Below, piece after piece: positions 17,983-26,050 of a DNA stretch of 64,000 nucleotides. Positions within the stretch are counted from its first letter, which is position 1, and every line of letters starts with the position of its first letter. The translations under genes and the position numbers were made by a program. The notes under the pieces were generated by a model that had not been told where the DNA came from, searched no databases, and was given only the letters and a program-made list of their open reading frames with translations. Location of the stretch: NCBI RefSeq assembly GCF_000968685.2, contig NZ_LAKD02000118.1:1-64000 (forward strand). The letters run 5' to 3'. The DNA comes from Streptomyces antioxidans. Its GTDB lineage: Bacteria > Actinomycetota > Actinomycetes > Streptomycetales > Streptomycetaceae.

Positions 17983-18050
17983 CTGGGAACGTGGGAAGGC
18001 CCCCAGCCTGGGAACGTAGGAAGGCCCCAGCGGGGCCGGGGCGGGCCCCG
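17983..18050. terminator. Tandem hairpins between the fucose operon and its regulator
   Basis: Two near-identical direct repeats (17983-18007 and 18008-18031) each fold as CTGGG...CCCAG. They are followed by CGGGGCC (18031-18037) pairing with GGCCCCG (18044-18050). The block lies between two convergent genes and could terminate from both sides. Confidence 0.55.
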
Positions 18051-18056
18051 GTGGGC

Positions 18057-18728
18057 TCACAGCGTGGAGCGCAGCCACTGCTCCACGCTCGCGATGTGCA
18101 CCGTCGCCCAGGACCGTGCCGCCTCCGCGTCGCGGTCCCGCAGCGCGGCCAGGATCGCCCGGTGCTCGTGGAGGGTGCGGCTGACCGCGTCCTCCTGCGT
18201 CAGACCGCGCCACACCCGGGCCCGGGTGGTGGGCCCGGAGAGCCCGTCCAGCAGCGAGCAGAGCACCGAGTTGCCCGAGGACTGGACGATGCCGCGGTGG
18301 AACTCCAGATCGCAGGCGACCAGCTCCTCCACCGAGGGCTCCTGCCCGAGCACGTCCAGCTGCTCCTGGAGCCGGTCCAGATCGGCGTGGCTGATCCGGG
18401 TGGCGGCCAGCGCCGTGGCCGCGGGCTCCAGGATCCGCCGCACCGCCAGGAACTCCAGTACCGTGTCATCGCGGTGGAAGTCCACCACGAAGCTCAGCGC
18501 CTCCAGCAGCAGCTGGGGGTCGAGGCTGGTCACATAGGTGCCATCGCCCTGGCGTACGTCGAGGATCCGGATCAGCGACAGCGCCCGGACGGCCTCGCGC
18601 AGCGAATTGCGCGACAGTCCCAGATCGGCGGCCAGCTCACTCTCCTTGGGGAGCCGGTCACCGGGGCGGAGCGCGCCGGAGACGATCATGCCCTTGATTT
18701 TTTCGATCGCCTCGTCGGTGACCGCCAT
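18057..18728 (-). CDS. GntR-family (FadR/FCD) regulator of the fucose operon
   Basis: A 223-residue regulator with an N-terminal winged helix (KIKGMIVSGALRPGDRLPKE, LAADLGLSRNSLREAVRAL, about residues 8-70) and a C-terminal all-helical FCD domain with Asp/His ligand residues (CDLEFHRGIV, LHEHRAIL). FCD regulators often sense hexuronates or sugar acids. The ATG at 18728 has GGGAGGT five bases before it. A perfect palindrome 21 bases upstream has matches ahead of the fucose operon, so auto-regulation and local control are likely. Confidence 0.88.
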   Translation of the reverse strand: MAVTDEAIEKIKGMIVSGALRPGDRLPKESELAADLGLSRNSLREAVRALSLIRILDVRQGDGTYVTSLDPQLLLEALSFVVDFHRDDTVLEFLAVRRILEPAATALAATRISHADLDRLQEQLDVLGQEPSVEELVACDLEFHRGIVQSSGNSVLCSLLDGLSGPTTRARVWRGLTQEDAVSRTLHEHRAILAALRDRDAEAARSWATVHIASVEQWLRSTL

Positions 18729-18748
18729 GGTGGACCTCCCCAGGCCAA

Positions 18749-18759
18749 ACATCCGATGT
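18749..18759. promoter_or_regulatory. Perfect palindromic GntR operator
   Basis: ACATCCGATGT is a perfect 11-bp palindrome about 21 bases upstream of the GntR start. Degenerate versions occur upstream of the divergently located fucose operon. A direct repeat ATGACGTATGACGT (18774-18787) follows and is unexplained. Confidence 0.6.
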
Positions 18760-18885
18760 ATCAGGGCTCCATTATGACGTATGACGTGCGCGAACCGGCG
18801 GCGTCTGCCGAGGACGCCGCCGGTCCGCTGTGACCTTCTGCCGGAAGAGCCCGAAAGCGGGCTCAGCGCCGGTTCATCGGATGGC

Positions 18886-19356
18886 TCAGAAGGTGAACGG
18901 CCCTGGGGACTGCGCCGAGGTGGCGGTGCAGTCGACCGTGATCAGGCCGAAGATGACCAGCTTGAGCGACTTGGCCTCCAGGACGTCACCCGAGGCCACC
19001 GTGCCGTTGAGCGGGCCGGTGGTCACATCGGAGCCGGTCGGGATCGCCGGGTTGGAGTTCCCGGTGAAGGTGGTGGTGTCGGAGCCGTTCTTCGACAGCG
19101 TCAGCGTCGAGTTCACCGAGCCCGCCGGAACGTCGATCGGGGCCTTGATCGCCCCCGAGGACAGGGTGATGGTCGCGTCGGTCCCGCTCTGCGTGGCCGT
19201 CAGGGTGGCCTCGCCCGAGCCGTAGCTTCCGCATTCGGCGGACAGGGTGGCGGTCGTGGGGTCGACCGCGGACGCGGTCGGGGCCAGCGCCAGGGCGCCG
19301 GCGGCCAGCGCTGCTGCTCCCATTGCCGTGCTGATCCCGAGCTTGAACCGTCTCAT
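18886..19356 (-). CDS. Small secreted protein, function unknown
   Basis: A 156-residue protein with a Sec signal peptide (basic MRRFK, Ala-rich core, likely cleavage after ASA at residue 30). The mature domain is Thr/Ser/Gly-rich and beta-prone with just two cysteines (AECGSYG and TVDCTATS), which could form one disulfide joining its ends. GGAAGG lies seven bases before the ATG at 19356. No catalytic motif is seen. It stands alone between the GntR and LLM genes. Similar small beta-rich exported proteins are common in streptomycetes; I cannot name the family. Confidence 0.75.
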   Translation of the reverse strand: MRRFKLGISTAMGAAALAAGALALAPTASAVDPTTATLSAECGSYGSGEATLTATQSGTDATITLSSGAIKAPIDVPAGSVNSTLTLSKNGSDTTTFTGNSNPAIPTGSDVTTGPLNGTVASGDVLEAKSLKLVIFGLITVDCTATSAQSPGPFTF

Positions 19357-19561
19357 GGGATTGCCTTCCGGAGTGGGGGAAAGTGCGGCTGATATGTGGG
19401 GGAGGTCCCCGCCCGTCATCCACGGGCGATGTCATTGATGCGCGCACCGCCGAAGAAGGCAAGAGCGATACAGCAGATTTTTAACGCGTCGGTAAGTTCG
19501 CGGCCGCCGTGGACCGTCCGCCAACTGACCGACACACGCGGCGAGTTGGGCGGATCCGCGG

Positions 19562-20620
19562 TCAGCTCCAGAGCGTGCTCGGCGCCTCCCTGCGCACCAC
19601 CGGGGCGATGTCCTCGGCGAACCTCTGCAGGGTCTCGATCTGCCGGGACCGGCTCAGCCCGATCCCGTCAACCGTGATCGACTGGAGGTCGTGCCCGTAC
19701 AGCTCGTGATAGGCGAGGATCTTGTCGATGATCTGCTGCGGGCTCCCGATGAGCTGAGGACCGTTCTCGATCGCGTCCTCGATGGTGCGGAACGGGGTGT
19801 TGTAGCCCGGCTTGTCCGTCAGATGGGGTTTGAAGTTCTGCCGCACCCGCGCCTCATAGTAGTCCTTGTACTGGTCGATCGCCCGCTGGGTGGTGTCGGC
19901 GATGAACAGCCCGCCGGACCCGGCCGCCACACGCGCGGTCGCCGGATCGTGCCCGTACGCCTCGAACCGCTCGCGGTAGTGGCGGATCAGCTCCGCGTAC
20001 GCCTCGCGCGGCTGGATGGCGTTCGCCGTGAACAGCGGATCGCCGTGTCTGGCGGCCAGCTCGGGTGAGTTGCGGCTGGTGGCCGAGCCGTGCCAGATCC
20101 TGGGGAGCCCGTCGTAGGGGCGCGGCACGGTCGTCACGTCCTTCAGCGGCGGCCGGAACTCTCCCTTCCAGGTGACCTTCTCCTCGCTCCACAGCCGCCG
20201 CAGGAGCTCGTACTTCTCGGCCTGGAGGTCCCACTGCCGGTCCTCGTCGAGGCCGAAGAGGTCGAAGTGCCCGGCCTCCGCGCCCTTGCCCACCACCAGC
20301 TCGATCCGGCCCCGGGAGAGCTGGTCCAGCGTGGCGTAGTCCTCGGCGACCCGCACCGGGTCCAGGATCGCCACCACGGTCACACCGGTGAGCAGCCGGA
20401 TCCGGGACGTGCGGGCCGCGAGCGCGCCCAGCACCACCGTCGGGCTCGAGGACAGGAACGGCCCGGCGTGCCGCTCGCCGACGGCGTACGCGTCGAAGCC
20501 GAGCCGTTCGGCGGCCACCCCCGTCTCCACGACGTCCTCGAACCGCTCGGCGGCGGAGGGCAGTTCACCGGTCAGGGGATGCGGGGCGTGGCTGATCAGC
20601 GAGAGTACGGAGAACTTCAT
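19562..20620 (-). CDS. LLM-class flavin-dependent oxidoreductase
   Basis: A 352-residue luciferase-like monooxygenase beginning MKFSVLSLISHAPHP. RLGFDAYAVGERHAG, LDQLSRGRIELVVGKG and IGSPQQIIDKILAYHELYG match the family barrel. It is the last gene of the five-gene operon downstream of a dipeptide-type ABC importer and a cysteine leader peptide. A role in oxidative release of sulfur from an imported organosulfur compound is therefore plausible but inferred. GGAAGGAC precedes the ATG at 20620. Confidence 0.88.
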   Translation of the reverse strand: MKFSVLSLISHAPHPLTGELPSAAERFEDVVETGVAAERLGFDAYAVGERHAGPFLSSSPTVVLGALAARTSRIRLLTGVTVVAILDPVRVAEDYATLDQLSRGRIELVVGKGAEAGHFDLFGLDEDRQWDLQAEKYELLRRLWSEEKVTWKGEFRPPLKDVTTVPRPYDGLPRIWHGSATSRNSPELAARHGDPLFTANAIQPREAYAELIRHYRERFEAYGHDPATARVAAGSGGLFIADTTQRAIDQYKDYYEARVRQNFKPHLTDKPGYNTPFRTIEDAIENGPQLIGSPQQIIDKILAYHELYGHDLQSITVDGIGLSRSRQIETLQRFAEDIAPVVRREAPSTLWS

Positions 20621-20651
20621 GGTGTCCTTCCAGCGTCGGGCGGATCGGGCT

Positions 20652-22289
20652 TCAGGCGGATCGGACGGAGACCGCATGGCGCCCGCCGGGGATCGCGGCG
20701 AGCAGTTCCCCGGTGTACGGATGGGAGGGCGAGGCGAAGACCTCATCCGTCGTGCCCGTCTCCAGCAGCTTCCCGTCGCGCATCACCCCCACCCGGTCGG
20801 CGATCTGCCGTACGACGGCGAGGTCATGGGAGATGAAGAGATAGCTCAGCCCCAGATCGCGCTGGAACTCCGCCAGCAGCTCCAGGATGCGCGCCTGCAC
20901 CGACACGTCCAGGGCCGACACCGGCTCGTCGCAGATGACCAGATCGGGGCTGAGGGCCAGGGCCCGGGCGATGGCCACCCGCTGCCGCTGGCCGCCCGAG
21001 AGCTCACCCGGTCTGCGGCGCAGCGTGGCCGCGGGCAGCGCCACCCGGTCCAGCAGCTCGGCCGCGCGCCGCAGCCGGGCCGCCCGGTCGCCCACCCGGA
21101 AGGCGCGCAGCGGCTCGGTGACGGTGTCGGCCACCGACCGGCGGGGGTCGAGCGAGGAGTACGGATTCTGGTAGACGAGCTGGACCCGGCGCCGCAGCCG
21201 GCGCAGCCCACGGCCCGAGAGCCCGGTGATGTCCTGCCCGTCGAACCGGATCCGGCCCTCGGTGGGGTCGGTCAGCCGGGCTACCATGCGGGCCGTGGTG
21301 GACTTCCCCGAACCGGACTCCCCGACCAGGGCGAAGCTCTCACCGCGCCGGATCCGGAAGTCCACTCCGTCCACGGCGCGGACCGCCGCCCGGCCGCGCG
21401 GTGCGAACACCTTGACCAGGCCCTCCACCGTGACCAGATCGGCGGCCTCGGGAGTCTCCGCAGGGGCCGCCTCCCGTGTCCGCGGCGGTGCCGTCGTCAC
21501 GCTCGGCGCGCTCGCCAGCAGCCGCCGGGTGTACGGATGGCGGGGCGCGGTGAGGACATCGCGGGCCGGTCCCGTCTCCACGATCCCGCCCTCCGACATG
21601 ACCGCGATCCGCCGGGCCCGGTCGGCCGCGACCCCCAGATCGTGGGTGATCAGCAGCACGGCCGTGCCCGCCCGGCTGGTGAGCGTCTCGATGTGGTCCA
21701 GGATCCGCCGCTGGACGGTGACGTCCAGCGCGCTCGTCGGCTCGTCGGCGATCACCAGCCGGGGGCGCGCCGCCAGCGCGATCGCGATGAGCACGCGCTG
21801 CAGCATGCCCCCGGACAGCTCGTGCGGGTACTGCCGGGCCCGGACCTCAGGATCCGGCAGCCCGGCCTGCCCCAGGATCGTCACGGCCTCGGCGGGGGCC
21901 GACGCCCGGTCCGCCAGGCCGTGGATCAGCAGCACCTCGGCGACCTGCCGCCCGATCCGCTGCACCGGGTTGAGCGAGACCATCGGGTCCTGCGGGATCA
22001 GCCCGATGTCACGGCCGCGCCGGGCGCGCAGCTCACGGTCCCCCGCGGCGGCCAGGTCGGTGCCGTCGAAGAGGATCCGGCCGCCGTCCACCCGGCCGCC
22101 GGGCGGCAGCAGACCGATGACCGCGTGCGCGGTGGTGGACTTCCCCGAGCCGGACTCGCCGACCAGGGCGACCACTTCACCGGGGGCGATGTCGAGGTCC
22201 ACCCCGCGCACGGCGGGCGGGGAGCCGCCGCCGGTGCGGTACGAGACCTTCAGCCCGCGGATGGACAGCAGGGGTGCGGTGGTGGTCAT
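20652..22289 (-). CDS. ABC transporter ATPase, fused OppD/OppF type
   Basis: A 545-residue protein carrying two full nucleotide-binding domains of the peptide/nickel family. Both have Walker A GESGSGKSTT, Walker B LVIADEPTSALD and LVICDEPVSALD, and signatures LSGGMLQR and LSGGQRQR. The first corresponds to OppD, the second to OppF; both end in the PYTxxLLA motif of the family. GAGGAGG is seven bases before the ATG at 22289, which overlaps the upstream permease stop by four bases. Confidence 0.93.
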   Translation of the reverse strand: MTTTAPLLSIRGLKVSYRTGGGSPPAVRGVDLDIAPGEVVALVGESGSGKSTTAHAVIGLLPPGGRVDGGRILFDGTDLAAAGDRELRARRGRDIGLIPQDPMVSLNPVQRIGRQVAEVLLIHGLADRASAPAEAVTILGQAGLPDPEVRARQYPHELSGGMLQRVLIAIALAARPRLVIADEPTSALDVTVQRRILDHIETLTSRAGTAVLLITHDLGVAADRARRIAVMSEGGIVETGPARDVLTAPRHPYTRRLLASAPSVTTAPPRTREAAPAETPEAADLVTVEGLVKVFAPRGRAAVRAVDGVDFRIRRGESFALVGESGSGKSTTARMVARLTDPTEGRIRFDGQDITGLSGRGLRRLRRRVQLVYQNPYSSLDPRRSVADTVTEPLRAFRVGDRAARLRRAAELLDRVALPAATLRRRPGELSGGQRQRVAIARALALSPDLVICDEPVSALDVSVQARILELLAEFQRDLGLSYLFISHDLAVVRQIADRVGVMRDGKLLETGTTDEVFASPSHPYTGELLAAIPGGRHAVSVRSA

Positions 22290-23122
22290 CGGGACGCCTC
22301 CTCGGCCTCGCCGTCCAGCGCGCGGGAGACCCGTCCCGCGGCCAGCACGGTGGCGGCGATGGTCAGGCCCGGCAGGGTGGTGAGCCACCATGCCGTGGCG
22401 AGGTAGTCACGGCCGCCGGAGACCAGGGAGCCCCACTCCGGTGCCGGGGGCTCGGCCCCGTAGCCCAGGAAGCTGAGCGCGGAGACGGCGAGCACCACGG
22501 TGCCGAACTCGACGGCCGCGTAGACCAGTACGGGCCCGGACGCGTTCGGCAGCACATGCCGCAGCAGCACCGACAGCGGGCGCGAACCCGAGGACCGGGC
22601 CGCCTCGACATAGGCGGCCTCGCGCACCCGCAGCACCTCCGCCCGCATGATCCGGGCGAACCCGGCCACGCTGGTCACGCCCACCGCGACGGCCACCTTG
22701 ACGGTGCCGAAGCCGAGCGCGGTCACCAGGGCCAGGGAGAGCAGCAGGCTGGGGATGGCGAGCAGGACGTCGGCGATCCGCATCAGGGCGTCGTCCAGCA
22801 GCCCGCCCACATAGCCCGCGGTCAGCCCCAGCGCCGAACCGGCGACCAGGCCCACCGCCACCGCCAGCGAGGTGGCCTTGAGCGAGAGCGCCGAGCCGTG
22901 CACCACCCGCGAGAACAGGTCCCGGCCCAACTGGTCGGTGCCGAAGAGATGGTGGAGGCTGGGCGGCTGAAGACGCTCGGCGGGCACCCCCGACAGCGGA
23001 TCCCGCCCGGTGAACAGGCCGGGGAAGAAGGCCGCCAGGAGCATCGCGACCAGCACGGCCACCGCCACCACCAGACCCGGTCTGCGCACCCAGTACCGCG
23101 CGGCGGCGCGGCGGCGGCTCAT
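22286..23122 (-). CDS. ABC transporter permease, DppC/OppC type
   Basis: A 278-residue permease with an N-terminal membrane helix, then HHLFGTDQLGRDLFSRVVHG, the standard OppC opening, and about five further helices. The ATPase-contact EAA loop is YVEAARSSGSRPLSVLLRHVLPN. Start and stop both overlap neighbours by ATGA, so translation is coupled along the operon. Confidence 0.92.
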   Translation of the reverse strand: MSRRRAAARYWVRRPGLVVAVAVLVAMLLAAFFPGLFTGRDPLSGVPAERLQPPSLHHLFGTDQLGRDLFSRVVHGSALSLKATSLAVAVGLVAGSALGLTAGYVGGLLDDALMRIADVLLAIPSLLLSLALVTALGFGTVKVAVAVGVTSVAGFARIMRAEVLRVREAAYVEAARSSGSRPLSVLLRHVLPNASGPVLVYAAVEFGTVVLAVSALSFLGYGAEPPAPEWGSLVSGGRDYLATAWWLTTLPGLTIAATVLAAGRVSRALDGEAEEASR

Positions 23123-24075
23123 CGGGTCACCGCCGGGGCCGCGGCGCCGGTGATCCGCGGATCGAGCAGCGGAATGACCAGGTCCACCGCCAGGTTGGCG
23201 AGGACGAAGGCCAGCGCGCCGAAGACCACCAGACCCTGCACCACCGGGATGTCCTGGGCGGTCACGGCGGTGGCGGTGACCCGGCCGACACCGGTCCTGG
23301 AGAACACCGTCTCCACGATCACCGAGCCCGCCAGCAGATTGCCGACCAGCAGTCCGGCCACGGTCAGCGGCGGGGCGGCGGCGTTGCGCAGCGCGTGTCC
23401 GAAGTGCACCCTCCGCCTGCTCGCCCCCTTCGCCAGCGCCGTCTCCACATACGGCTCGGCCAGCGCGGTGCGCAGGCTCTTGGCGAAGACCTGCGCGATC
23501 ACGGCGGCGGCGGGCACGGCCAGGGTGATCGCCGGAAGGATCAGGCTCTGGAACCCCTCGTTGCCGATCGCGGGCAGCAGTCCCCAGCGGAACGAGACGA
23601 CCTGGACGAGGATCAGACCCACCCAGAAGGTCGGCGCCGAGACGCCCAGCGCGGGCAGCGACAGCAGGGCCTGCCGCAGCCAGCGCCGCCGGGTGTAGGT
23701 GGCCGCCAGGGCGACGCCGGCGCCCGCCACGGTGGCCAGCAGCAGCGCGGCCGAGGTGAGCTGGAGGGTCGCGGGCAGCTGGTCGGCGATCAGCCGGGTG
23801 ACCGGGCCGCCGTTCTGGACGGAGATCCCGAAGTCGCCCTGGAGGGCGTGCCACAGCCGGTCGCCGTACTGCTCGATCAGCGGCTTGTCGAAGCCGTAGG
23901 TCCGCTTCAGCTCGGCGATCTGCCCGGGGCTCACATCGTTGGTGTCACCGCCCCCGGAAGCCATGATCGACACCGGGTCGCCGGGCAGCAGATAGAGCAC
24001 GACGAAGGAGGTGGTGAAGGCCGCCCACAGCACGAAGACCGCCTGGAGCAGCCGCTGCACAAGGTAGCGCGGCAT
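23119..24075 (-). CDS. ABC transporter permease, DppB/OppB type
   Basis: A 318-residue permease starting MPRYLVQRLLQAVFVLW, typical of OppB, with LLPGDPV after the first helix, a cytoplasmic GDFGISVQNGGPV segment and the EAA loop YVETALAKGASRRRV. About six membrane helices. It is the first permease of the operon, 81 bases after the binding protein gene. Confidence 0.92.
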   Translation of the reverse strand: MPRYLVQRLLQAVFVLWAAFTTSFVVLYLLPGDPVSIMASGGGDTNDVSPGQIAELKRTYGFDKPLIEQYGDRLWHALQGDFGISVQNGGPVTRLIADQLPATLQLTSAALLLATVAGAGVALAATYTRRRWLRQALLSLPALGVSAPTFWVGLILVQVVSFRWGLLPAIGNEGFQSLILPAITLAVPAAAVIAQVFAKSLRTALAEPYVETALAKGASRRRVHFGHALRNAAAPPLTVAGLLVGNLLAGSVIVETVFSRTGVGRVTATAVTAQDIPVVQGLVVFGALAFVLANLAVDLVIPLLDPRITGAAAPAVTR

Positions 24076-24156
24076 GGGTTCGCTTCTCTTCGCTCGTCAG
24101 GGTTCTGGACGGCGCCGTTCGGGAGGGACGGCGCTCTTCGGGAGGGACGACGGCGC

Positions 24157-25761
24157 TCAGGAGAGCCAGGTGTCGTGGAACTGGAGCCGGGAGGACGCCT
24201 CGAAGTCCAGGTCGTGGACGTTCTTCCCGACGCCGATCACGGTGGTGAGCTCGAAGACCGGCACCTGGTAGCCCTTCTCCACCACCAGGGCCTGGGCGCG
24301 GGCGGCGTGCTTGGCGCGCCGCGCCGGATCGGCCGTGGCCGACTGCTGGTCGAGCACGGAGTCGAGCGCCTTGTCGTGCAGCCGGGAGAGGTTGAGGCCG
24401 TGGCCGGAGAATGAGGTGCGCAGGATGTCGGGGTCGACCCGGGTGGTGTTGCCCCAGGCGTAGTCGTAGTCGCCCTTCTGCCGGACCTCGACATAGTCGC
24501 CGATGGAACTGGACTTCAGGGTGATCTGCACCCCGATCTTCCTCAGCTGCTGCTGGATCAGCTCCAGCGCGGTCTGGTTGGGGCCGAAGTTGGTGGCCCA
24601 GACGACCTTGAGGGAGAGCTTCCGGCCGTCCTTGACCCGGATGCCGCCGGGCCCGGGCTTCCAGCCCGCCTCGTCCAGCAGCTTCCGGGCCCGGTCAGGG
24701 GAGTGGCGCAATTGGTCGCCGAGGTTCTTGTACGCGGTGGTGGTGGACGCGAGCGAGCTGGTGGCCGGCTCGTAGCGGCGGCTGAGGACGGTGTCGACCA
24801 CCTCCCGGCGGTTCACCCCGAGCTGGATGGCCTCGCGGACCTTCGCGTCCCGGGTGAGCGGGCGGTCCGCGTTGACCGTCAGGGCGAACGGCACACCGGG
24901 GTTGGCCCGGCTGAGCAGGGTGAAGCCGGTGCCCTTCAGCCCGTCCTCGTCCTGCGGCGCGACGCCCCCGATGGCGTCGGCCTGCCCGGACTGGAGGGAG
25001 CCGGTGCGCACCCCGGACTCGGGGACCACCTTGAAGGAGATCCGTTCCAGATAGGCCGGGCCCTTCTTGCGCCACAGCGACGAGCCCCAGGCGTAGCCCG
25101 GCCGGCGGCGCTCCTCGACCGACTTGTTCGGGGTGTAGTCGGTGAGGGTGAAGGGGCCGGAGCCGACGATGTGGTCGGTGCAGCGCTTCGCCGCCGGGAG
25201 CCGGGTCGTCGACCGGGCCAGCAGGCCGAGCGTGAAGGTGGAGGTGGCCTGGAGGAACTGCGCGTTGGGCTCCTTGAACCGCACCCGGGCGGTGTCCTTG
25301 TCGACCACGGTGGTGCCCTCGTACCCGGCCAGATAGCTGGCGCCCAGCACCGACTTGGCCCCGAGCCGCACGATGCCGTCGAAGTTGTCCTTGACGGCGC
25401 GGGCGTCGACCGTGGTGCCGTCGCTGAAGGTGGCGCCGCGGCGGAGGTGGAAGGTGAAGGTGGTGGCGTCCTTGTTCACCTCCCAGCTCCTGGCGAGCCA
25501 CGGCACGATCTTCCCCGTCTTGGGGTCCTGGTCGGTGAGGGAGTCCACCAACTGCCGGGCGGGGTAGATCGCGTCGTTGTTGCCCTGCTGCTGCGGGTCG
25601 ACGCATATCGGGTCGGAGGCCAGGGCGAAGGTCAGCTGGCCGCCGGAGTGCGGGGTGGAACTGCCCGCGCCGGACGCACCGGAGGAGGAGCAGGCGGTGG
25701 CGGCGAGGGACAGGGCGGTGATGGCAACGAAAACGGCATAACCGCGGCGTGAGCCGAGCAT
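24157..25761 (-). CDS. ABC transporter substrate-binding lipoprotein, family 5
   Basis: A 534-residue solute-binding protein of the peptide/nickel (SBP_bac_5) family. It has a lipoprotein signal ending in ATAC (Cys24), then LARSWEVNKDATTFTFHLRRGATFSDGT, the family landmark near residue 95-120. The natural ligand is unknown. Because the operon has a cysteine-type leader peptide and an LLM enzyme, a sulfur-containing compound is more likely than a plain peptide. A GGAGA box precedes the ATG at 25761. Confidence 0.9.
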   Translation of the reverse strand: MLGSRRGYAVFVAITALSLAATACSSSGASGAGSSTPHSGGQLTFALASDPICVDPQQQGNNDAIYPARQLVDSLTDQDPKTGKIVPWLARSWEVNKDATTFTFHLRRGATFSDGTTVDARAVKDNFDGIVRLGAKSVLGASYLAGYEGTTVVDKDTARVRFKEPNAQFLQATSTFTLGLLARSTTRLPAAKRCTDHIVGSGPFTLTDYTPNKSVEERRRPGYAWGSSLWRKKGPAYLERISFKVVPESGVRTGSLQSGQADAIGGVAPQDEDGLKGTGFTLLSRANPGVPFALTVNADRPLTRDAKVREAIQLGVNRREVVDTVLSRRYEPATSSLASTTTAYKNLGDQLRHSPDRARKLLDEAGWKPGPGGIRVKDGRKLSLKVVWATNFGPNQTALELIQQQLRKIGVQITLKSSSIGDYVEVRQKGDYDYAWGNTTRVDPDILRTSFSGHGLNLSRLHDKALDSVLDQQSATADPARRAKHAARAQALVVEKGYQVPVFELTTVIGVGKNVHDLDFEASSRLQFHDTWLS

Positions 25762-25833
25762 CGGGAGGTCTCCAGGCAGAAAGGTACGAAAGAGATGTGA
25801 GCAAAGAGAAAGGGCCGGGCGGCGGGAAAGCCG

Positions 25834-25923
25834 TCAGCGGCCCTGACAGATCGCGCTGGAGACGCGGTGCAGATCGATATGGCGGCGGGCGGTGAGCGAG
25901 ATGGCGTGCTCCTGGAAGGACAT
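25834..25923 (-). CDS. 29-residue cysteine-type leader peptide
   Basis: A 30-codon frame starting at ATG 25923 behind GAGGGGGTGA. Its end reads RRHIDLHRVSSAICQGR before the stop. This matches the short leader peptides found ahead of sulfur-assimilation genes in streptomycetes (RxHxDL..SA.C pattern), where ribosome behaviour at the terminal Cys codon is thought to report cysteine supply. Here 72 bases separate it from the binding-protein start, and that stretch is pyrimidine-rich without a strong hairpin. The peptide match is seen; the regulatory role is inferred. Confidence 0.72.
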   Translation of the reverse strand: MSFQEHAISLTARRHIDLHRVSSAICQGR

Positions 25924-25978
25924 CGCGCGCTCACCCCCTCATCGAGCTCCTCGACATGATTGCCGCTTCAAACTAGCA

Positions 25979-26028
25979 GTCCGGGCGGCCGGGTGAGAAG
26001 ACGTTTCTTCTCACCCGGCCGCCCGGAC
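25979..26028. terminator. 23-bp perfect hairpin after glpD
   Basis: Bases 25979-26001 pair perfectly with 26006-26028 around the four-base loop CGTT. It begins 23 bases after the glpD stop (minus strand) and lies ahead of the leader peptide promoter, insulating the two operons. Confidence 0.85.
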
Positions 26029-26050
26029 CTGGGAGGCGGCCCCGCGGGGG

